From NCBI RefSeq assembly GCF_004745865.1, contig NZ_SRKZ01000006.1, positions 372,001 through 436,000 of the forward strand: DNA of 64,000 nucleotides, written 5' to 3'. Shown one piece after another: positions 59,030-64,000 of the stretch. The stretch is from Hymenobacter wooponensis (GTDB taxonomy: Bacteria; Bacteroidota; Bacteroidia; Cytophagales; Hymenobacteraceae). Position numbers and translations under genes: made by a program. Each line of letters opens with the position of its first letter. The first letter of the stretch is position 1. Below the pieces are notes generated by a model that ran no database searches, had not been told where the DNA came from, and saw only the letters and a program-made list of their open reading frames with translations.

Positions 59030-59605
59030 ATGCGTAAAGTTGTTTTGTACATAGCCACCAGTCTGGATGGCTACATTGCCTCCCCGGATGGCTCCGTGGA
59101 ATGGCTGCCCACCCCGCCCCCGAATGAGGATTATGGCTACGGAAACTTCCTAGCCACTGCCGATGCTACTCTGCAAGGCCGCGCCACTTACGAGCAAGTA
59201 CTCACGCTGGGTGATTGGCCATACCCCACGCTGACCAACTACGTCTTTACCCGGCGCCCACCCACGGAGCCCGCCCACCCCTCGGTACACTTCGTGACCG
59301 AAGACCCAGTTAGTTTCGTCAGCCAGTTGAAGCAGCAGGAAGGCAACACTATTTGGCTGATCGGGGGCAGTATGCTCGCGGCCCCGCTGTTGGCAGCTGG
59401 TGTGGTAGATGAACTCATGCTCTTCATTGTGCCGCAGTTGCTAGGAGCAGGCATTCCGCTGTGGCGAGCCCAACCACAGCCACGCCCCTTGATACTGTTG
59501 AATCAGCAAGCCTGGCCCGATGGCATGACACTGCTACACTACCAATTGCCTGTTCAAGATGACTCACTTGCGGTAGCTGATCAATCGGCTGCAGAACAGG
59601 CCTAG
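59030..59605 (+). CDS. Dihydrofolate reductase-like (RibD C-terminal type) protein
   Basis: A 191-residue protein of the DHFR/RibD-reductase superfamily. VVLYIATSLDGYIASPDGSV at the start, QGRATYEQVLTLGDWPYP, and IWLIGGSMLAAPLLAAGVVD with LMLFIVPQLLGAGIPL are diagnostic. Such proteins are NADPH-binding reductases of unsettled substrate and are common in Bacteroidota. ATG at 59030. The stop TAG is inside GGCCTAGGCC and a long terminator hairpin follows. Confidence 0.93.
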   Translation: MRKVVLYIATSLDGYIASPDGSVEWLPTPPPNEDYGYGNFLATADATLQGRATYEQVLTLGDWPYPTLTNYVFTRRPPTEPAHPSVHFVTEDPVSFVSQLKQQEGNTIWLIGGSMLAAPLLAAGVVDELMLFIVPQLLGAGIPLWRAQPQPRPLILLNQQAWPDGMTLLHYQLPVQDDSLAVADQSAAEQA

Positions 59606-59621
59606 GCCAGTACGATAAAAG

Positions 59622-59665
59622 AAAAAGCAGTGCCCTCCCCTTGCAAGGGGAGGGCACTGCTTTTT
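59622..59665. terminator. Bidirectional terminator, 22-bp inverted repeat
   Basis: Bases 59622-59643 are the exact reverse complement of 59644-59665; the centre TGCA makes the loop, so the stem is about 20 bp, with A and T runs at the ends. Lies between the DHFR-like gene and psd, which converge. Confidence 0.92.
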
Positions 59666-59701
59666 GCGGTTGGCAAGATGCTGCCTTGCGAATGAGAGCT
59701 A

Positions 59702-60382
59702 CTAGAACAGGCTAGGAGAGTCGGTTTTCAATTGAGCGACGATGGTTTGGCCACCTTTCACTTTCTCCCCAATCTGCACCTTTACCTCGGTATCAACCGG
59801 CACGAAAATATCAACGCGGGAGCCGAATTTAATAAAGCCAAACTCTTCGCCCTGGCTTACTTCGTCGCCTTCATTTACATACCATACAATGCGGCGAGCC
59901 ATAGCGCCGGCAATCTGCCGAAACAGCACGAATGGGCCTGCCTCCGACTCCACAACTACCGTGGTCCGCTCGTTTTTGGTGCTGCTCTTGGGGTGCCAAG
60001 CTACCAGATAGTTACCGGGGTGATATTTGAAATAGCGTACAATACCCGAGATAGGGTTGCGGGTGATGTGCACGTTAATCGGCGACATGAAGATGCTGAT
60101 CTGCTTGCGCACATCATCAAAATATTCGGGCTCGTGCACGTCCTCAATAACCACCACTTTGCCGTCGGCGGGGGCAATAACTAAGTCCTCGTGGGTGAAG
60201 AGACGGCGGGCCGGGCTCCGGAAAAACTGAAGCAGCGCCAGAAAGACGATGACCGAAATACCCGCGAAAATCTTGTTAAAATCGTCGTAACGGGCATTAT
60301 AGCGGAAAAGCAATAGGTTGGCGGCTACCAGAGCCAGCAACGTAAAGAAAAGAATTCGTCGTCCTTCTTTGTGAATCTTCAT
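59702..60382 (-). CDS. psd: Phosphatidylserine decarboxylase family protein
   Basis: A 226-residue membrane enzyme converting phosphatidylserine to phosphatidylethanolamine, a short type. An N-terminal membrane segment (about 8-30) plus a second (about 35-50) precede VIAPADGKVVVIEDV, FMSPINVHITRNPISG and a late FGSRVDIFVPVD. The Gly-Ser in FGS is where the pro-enzyme is expected to cut itself to form the pyruvoyl group. Start ATG at 60382. It shares a bidirectional terminator with the convergent DHFR-like gene. Confidence 0.92.
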   Translation of the reverse strand: MKIHKEGRRILFFTLLALVAANLLLFRYNARYDDFNKIFAGISVIVFLALLQFFRSPARRLFTHEDLVIAPADGKVVVIEDVHEPEYFDDVRKQISIFMSPINVHITRNPISGIVRYFKYHPGNYLVAWHPKSSTKNERTTVVVESEAGPFVLFRQIAGAMARRIVWYVNEGDEVSQGEEFGFIKFGSRVDIFVPVDTEVKVQIGEKVKGGQTIVAQLKTDSPSLF

Positions 60383-60500
60383 AAATCACTGATTTGCGCT
60401 GATTACGTGAATTACGATGAGTCAGACGCTTTTTCCAGAAACAGAGCTCAGCAGGCATATGATTCCCCATTGAGGGAAACACCTTGCCGACCTGCACAAA

Positions 60501-60529
60501 GATAGCCCGAGCCACCGGCCCGGGCTATC
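60501..60529 (-). terminator. Hairpin terminator after the glutamate dehydrogenase gene
   Basis: GATAGCCCG (60501-60509) pairs perfectly with CGGGCTATC (60521-60529), with an inner GCC/GGC extension around a 3-base loop. On the minus strand it is followed by TTTG. It lies about 90 bases after the gdh stop. Confidence 0.6.
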
Positions 60530-60616
60530 CGAAAACAAATATAGCTAGTTCGGGCTCACAGCCCAGTTAGCAGCCAAAAACCTACTTTGAGGTAAGTATC
60601 GGCGCCTAGTAGTGGC

Positions 60617-61906
60617 CTAGAAGCCGCCGCGGAACTTGTAGGTCTGGGCCACTTTATCAATGGCTACCACGTAGGCTGCAATACGCATCGGGATGTTATA
60701 CTTCTGGCTGGTGGCGTACACCTTCTCGAAGGCATCATTCATGATGCGGTCGGCGCGCTCGGTCACCATTTCCTCAGTCCACTTGAAACCCTGGCGGTTC
60801 TGTACCCACTCGAAGTACGATACCGTTACTCCACCGGAGTTAGCCAGAATATCAGGCACCACCATAATGCCCTTCTCGTTGATGATGGGGTCAGCAGAGG
60901 CCGAAGTCGGGCCGTTAGCACCTTCCACAATCAGCTTGGCTTTGATGTCGTGGGCGTTGTGCTCCGTAATAACATCTTCTACGGCAGCGGGTACCAGCAC
61001 ATCTACGTTGGACGTGAGCAGGTCGTCGGCATCGTCCATGAGCGTAGCACCCGTGAAACCGTCGAGGCGGCCCTTGTGCACGTTCTTGTAGGCCACTGCC
61101 TCGTCTATGTTGATGCCGTTCTCATTCCAGTAAGCGCCGCTTACGTCGGAAATGCACTTAATTTTTACGCCCTGCTCGCTCAGCAGCTTGGCCGCCCACG
61201 AGCCTACATTGCCAAAGCCCTGCACCGCCGCCGAGGCCTGCTTGGGGTCCATGCCCAGCTTCTTCATGGCGGCCAGCGCCGACACCATTACCCCGCGGCC
61301 AGTAGCCTCAGTGCGGCCCAGTGAGCCACCCATTACTAGCGGCTTGCCCGTTACTACGGCCGGCGAGGTAGCGCCTACCGTTTTAGAGAATTCATCCATC
61401 AGCCACGCCATCTCGCGAGGGCCGGTACCCATATCGGGAGCAGGAATGTCGCGGTCGGGACCGAACACATCCTTCATAGACATGGTGTAGCCACGGGTGA
61501 GGCGCTCAATTTCGCCGGCGCTCATGGTGGTGGGGTCGCAGATGATACCGCCTTTAGCACCGCCATAGGGCAGATCAACTACGGCGCACTTCCACGTCAT
61601 CCAGGCAGCCAGGGCCTTCACCTCATCGAGGTGCACGTTCTTATCGTAGCGAATACCGCCTTTCGAAGGGCCAAGAATGGTGTTATGCACCACGCGGTAG
61701 CCTTCAAACACGCGCACTTTACCATTGTCCATGGTAACCGGAATGTGCACGATAACCTGCTTATCAGGGGCTTTGAGTACGTCGTAGGTTTCGTCGTCGA
61801 GACCGAGGATTTCGGTGGCCACGTTGAAACGTGACATCATGGACTCGAGGGGGTTTTCGGCATCTACGCGAGGGGCCGGTTCTTTGTACACCGTGGTGGC
61901 AGCCAT
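60617..61906 (-). CDS. gdhA: Glutamate dehydrogenase (Glu/Leu/Phe/Val family)
   Basis: A 429-residue hexameric-type dehydrogenase interconverting glutamate and 2-oxoglutarate plus ammonia. Glu/Leu/Phe/Val dimer part with GYRVVHNTILGPSKGGIRYD and DLPYGGAKGGIICDP (catalytic Lys), then the NAD(P) domain with VQGFGNVGSWAAKLLSEQGV and LIVEGANGPTSASAD. Length and motifs fit the GdhA family used by Bacteroidota. The ATG at 61906 is chosen over an upstream GTG/TTG frame. The promoter box TACCTTTG is 90 bases upstream. The stop TAG is inside GGCCTAG. Confidence 0.95.
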   Translation of the reverse strand: MAATTVYKEPAPRVDAENPLESMMSRFNVATEILGLDDETYDVLKAPDKQVIVHIPVTMDNGKVRVFEGYRVVHNTILGPSKGGIRYDKNVHLDEVKALAAWMTWKCAVVDLPYGGAKGGIICDPTTMSAGEIERLTRGYTMSMKDVFGPDRDIPAPDMGTGPREMAWLMDEFSKTVGATSPAVVTGKPLVMGGSLGRTEATGRGVMVSALAAMKKLGMDPKQASAAVQGFGNVGSWAAKLLSEQGVKIKCISDVSGAYWNENGINIDEAVAYKNVHKGRLDGFTGATLMDDADDLLTSNVDVLVPAAVEDVITEHNAHDIKAKLIVEGANGPTSASADPIINEKGIMVVPDILANSGGVTVSYFEWVQNRQGFKWTEEMVTERADRIMNDAFEKVYATSQKYNIPMRIAAYVVAIDKVAQTYKFRGGF

Positions 61907-61995
61907 ACGGGGTTGGGGGTTGGGGTGGGTGAGGAAATGAAAAAGGGCGACCAAAGGCGGTGGGAGCCACTAGTCGCGCGCAGAAATTTGGTGGT

Positions 61996-62003
61996 CAAAG
62001 GTA
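61996..62003 (-). promoter_or_regulatory. Promoter box TACCTTTG for gdhA
   Basis: The plus-strand CAAAGGTA reads TACCTTTG on the minus strand, with a TTG about 18 bases further upstream in the -33 place (62022-62024). The leader to the ATG at 61906 would be about 85 bases. Confidence 0.5.
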
Positions 62004-62141
62004 GTGGGAATATGCCATACGCAAGGCGCATCGGATGGGGTGCATTTTACCATAACCTTGCCTCTAAGCCAGTATGTGCGCAAAAACAGCACCAAATGCC
62101 CGTTAGTTTTCAACTATATAGTGCTCGTCTGGAGTAGACAC

Positions 62142-62173
62142 AAAAAAAGCCCGTGGAAATACCTCCACGGGCT
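62142..62173 (-). terminator. Rho-independent terminator after cdsA
   Basis: AGCCCGTGGA (62148-62157) pairs with TCCACGGGCT (62164-62173). The plus-strand run of seven A (62142-62148) becomes a T run on the minus strand after the stem. Typical strong terminator. Confidence 0.9.
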
Positions 62174-62205
62174 GTAAATAATTGGGCTACCCCGCAGCAA
62201 TAGGC

Positions 62206-63111
62206 CTAGCCAAATACCAGCTGCAGCAGAGCCAGCACCGGCAGAATAAATAGGAAGGCATCGAACCGGTCTAGCAGGCCGCCATGGCCCGGCATAATGC
62301 GCCCAGAGTCCTTTATATCTACGCTGCGCTTCAGCATCGACTCTGCCAGGTCGCCAAGCGGGCCAAAAACCGCTACCACGCTCGCCACTACGAGGCGATA
62401 GGTTAAGGAAAGTTCTGGCAATAGGTAGCCTAAGGCCCAGCCCATAACAAGCGTCAGCAGGAAGCCACCCACGGCGCCTTCCCAGGTTTTACCGGGTGAG
62501 ATTTTAGGCGCCAGCTTGTGCTTACCCAAGGTCTTACCTGCCGCATACGCCCCAATGTCCGACGACCATACCAGCAGCAGCAGCGCGAAGATTCGGCGGT
62601 AATCATAGTTTTCCCGGTTGCTGAATGCTACTACGCTCAACAAGCTCATGGGCAAACTCACATACAGTATGCCCAACAAGGCTACGCCTACATTAGCGAA
62701 AGGCGGTATGTCATGGTTTTCCCGAGGCCAAGAGTACATTTCTCTCAGAATCAAAATAGTGGGCAACAGGAAAGCCACTATGTATAAGCTGTTTTTAGCT
62801 GGCTCTATAGTATTAAGCCAGGAAAGGCTCTCACTAGTCTCAAGCACGGACGTACTTCCTGCAACTTCTGCATGATAACTAGCACTTTGCAGAAAATAGA
62901 TGGCAGTAAATAGCACCAAACTTAACGCACCACCCAGCAATGCCGCTGGCTTATATCCGGCGTGGCGCATCATGCGGTAGAACTCCCACAGCATCCGCAT
63001 CTGTACCAGGCCGAAGAACAGGGCAAACGACCAAGCACTGTACCACACGCTACCCAGTAACAACACGGCCCCAATAATGCCGAAGATGATCCGCTGGGCC
63101 AGGTTGGACAT
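62206..63111 (-). CDS. cdsA: Phosphatidate cytidylyltransferase
   Basis: A 301-residue membrane enzyme making CDP-diacylglycerol from phosphatidate and CTP. Seven to eight membrane segments, with the family signature near the C-terminus: LKRSVDIKDSGRIMPGHGG followed by LLDRFDAF. LSWLNTIEPAKNSLYIVAFL and WSSDIGAYAAGKTLGKHKLA (CDP-type motif) also fit. The ATG at 63111 is preferred; a TTG at 63174 would add a Pro-rich 21-residue N-terminus. The stop TAG is inside GGCCTAG. Together with psd it belongs to phospholipid synthesis. Confidence 0.94.
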   Translation of the reverse strand: MSNLAQRIIFGIIGAVLLLGSVWYSAWSFALFFGLVQMRMLWEFYRMMRHAGYKPAALLGGALSLVLFTAIYFLQSASYHAEVAGSTSVLETSESLSWLNTIEPAKNSLYIVAFLLPTILILREMYSWPRENHDIPPFANVGVALLGILYVSLPMSLLSVVAFSNRENYDYRRIFALLLLVWSSDIGAYAAGKTLGKHKLAPKISPGKTWEGAVGGFLLTLVMGWALGYLLPELSLTYRLVVASVVAVFGPLGDLAESMLKRSVDIKDSGRIMPGHGGLLDRFDAFLFILPVLALLQLVFG

Positions 63112-63259
63112 GGGCGGCTTGCCGGTAGCTGGCTCAGCGGCTGGCGGCGGGGTGGGGGCGGGAGAGGTGGGCAAGGAGGGTAAAATTGGAGAGTGATATA
63201 GGCGGGCGGGAACTACAGGTGGCCTAGCAGCAATTTATAGGCCTCTTCCTTCTGTTCAG

Positions 63260-64000
63260 TTATTTATTTTCTCGGGTAATATCTACGCCGTGGTGGCTGA
63301 GGGTGCGCGCCTTGGTAGGTACTTCGGGGCCAGCTACCGCTACGCCACCACTGCTGAGCGTGTGCATGTGGGAGGGTAGCTCATCGGCTCGCGGAGCTTG
63401 CATATTGCGGCGCAGTAGCCATAGCAGGCCTACGCACACCACCAACGAAAGCAGCATCAGCGGCCACGGCAGCGCGTCGGTGGAGTCGGGGTCGAAGGCG
63501 GTGGTTGACCACTGGCGCTGCTGCACATAGAGCAGCACTAGCTGAAAGGCATTTTGCGTGAAGTGAGCCGCCATTGGCACCAGAATGTTGCCGCTCCACT
63601 CGTACAAATACCCCAGCACCAGCCCCAGCACAAACCGCGGCACGAAACCGAAGAACTGAAAGTGAATGGCGCTAAAAATGGCGGCGGCCAGCCATATACC
63701 CACATGGCGCGAGTTGAACCACTGCACCAGGTTGCGCTGCACTACGCCCCGGAAAAACAGCTCCTCACTAACGGCCGGCACTACTGCTACTACCAGCACT
63801 GCCACCAGAAAGCGGGTAGGCGAGGTAAACCGAGTGAGAAAACGCGTGATAACCTGCGCTTTGTCTTCCATGGCCTTCGCCTTCACCTCCCAGTCGTGCA
63901 TAAAGGCGGGGAAGTGGGCATGCGTGTTCCAGTCTATCAGCCCCGACATAAACGGCAGGCTGATGATGATAAGCGCCATGGCCACCAGGGCCCACCACAG
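63260..64000 (-). CDS. CPBP-family intramembrane metalloprotease (5' end outside window)
   Basis: The minus-strand reading frame runs to the right edge with no stop, so the start is missing; about 246 residues remain. It contains the CPBP (Rce1-like) signature: the EExxxR motif in AVSEELFFRGVVQRNLV, the FxxxH in AIFSAIHFQFFGFVPR, and LGLVLGYLYEWSGNILVPMA with the later His in AHFTQNAF. Several membrane segments. Such proteins are putative intramembrane peptidases. The C-terminal 70 residues are hydrophilic. Its direct upstream neighbours are not visible. Confidence 0.92.
   Translation of the reverse strand: MWWALVAMALIIISLPFMSGLIDWNTHAHFPAFMHDWEVKAKAMEDKAQVITRFLTRFTSPTRFLVAVLVVAVVPAVSEELFFRGVVQRNLVQWFNSRHVGIWLAAAIFSAIHFQFFGFVPRFVLGLVLGYLYEWSGNILVPMAAHFTQNAFQLVLLYVQQRQWSTTAFDPDSTDALPWPLMLLSLVVCVGLLWLLRRNMQAPRADELPSHMHTLSSGGVAVAGPEVPTKARTLSHHGVDITRENK

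Noticed and set aside
60497..60504. A TATCTTTG box on the minus strand that might be a psd promoter
   Set aside because: It coincides with the outer end of the gdhA terminator hairpin and its short T run, so termination explains it better.
1..64000. tRNA, rRNA, CRISPR array, integrase or phage genes
   Set aside because: None could be recognised; the intergenic gaps contain no cloverleaf, regularly spaced repeats or recombinase-like frames.

Overview
This 64 kb window looks like the chromosome of a member of the Bacteroidota, most probably Hymenobacter or a close relative in the Cytophagales. The evidence is TonB-dependent receptors with an N-terminal carboxypeptidase-regulatory-like domain, a secreted enzyme with a C-terminal type IX secretion (Por) sorting domain, an OmpA/PD40 envelope protein, a FadL-like porin, an archaeal/eukaryotic-type ProS, LytTR signalling, promoter boxes of the form TAnnTTTG and very little Shine-Dalgarno use. 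I see no rRNA, tRNA, CRISPR array, prophage or insertion sequence. The start and the end of the window both cut through membrane-protein genes.

Layout. (1) 1-5 kb: end of a PAP2-like membrane protein, a large cytosolic multi-PAS hybrid histidine kinase, and a convergent LytTR response regulator. (2) 5.5-29.7 kb: a scattered kynurenine-catabolic region. It encodes kynurenine 3-monooxygenase, kynureninase, 3-hydroxyanthranilate dioxygenase, ACMS decarboxylase and 2-aminomuconate semialdehyde dehydrogenase. Together these take kynurenine through 3-hydroxykynurenine, 3-hydroxyanthranilate and ACMS to 2-aminomuconate. Interleaved are twin TonB receptors, an AlkB-like dioxygenase, an SDR with an altered active site, and a set of polytopic GT-C-like membrane proteins with two polyprenyl-phosphate-type GT2 enzymes. 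(3) 29.7-39 kb: envelope and secreted proteins (large membrane protein, T9SS-sorted PIG-L deacetylase, TonB_C lipoprotein, lipoprotein, FadL-like porin, Gly/Tyr-rich lipoprotein). (4) 39-49.8 kb: proS, a DinB-like protein, a Crp-like regulator, NfeD plus FloA flotillin, an OmpA/PD40 protein, a lipoprotein, a 2-oxoglutarate oxygenase and a ChrA transporter. (5) 49.8-56.2 kb: a nucleotide-sugar cluster, all on the minus strand (acetyltransferase, UDP-sugar dehydrogenase, galE, rfbB, WbpP-like epimerase, rfbA). (6) 56.3-64 kb: housekeeping genes (prmC, ribD, fRMsr, DHFR-like, psd, gdh, cdsA, CPBP protease).

How the parts connect. The GT2 and GT-C genes and the nucleotide-sugar cluster would together build and modify surface glycans or glycoproteins. 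The kynurenine genes would open the aromatic ring of tryptophan-derived compounds, with the twin TonB receptors as possible uptake partners. Tryptophan dioxygenase, kynurenine formamidase and 2-aminomuconate deaminase are not in the window.

The most unusual signals are not protein families. One is a 486-bp tract, identical base for base, shared by two otherwise diverged GT-C paralogues, which indicates very recent gene conversion. Another is the heavy over-use of the palindromic word GGCCTAGGCC / CTAGGCCTAG and its 7-mer halves, in coding and intergenic DNA, which repeatedly supplies the TAG stop codon of genes. A third is a series of very long perfect hairpins between convergent genes.
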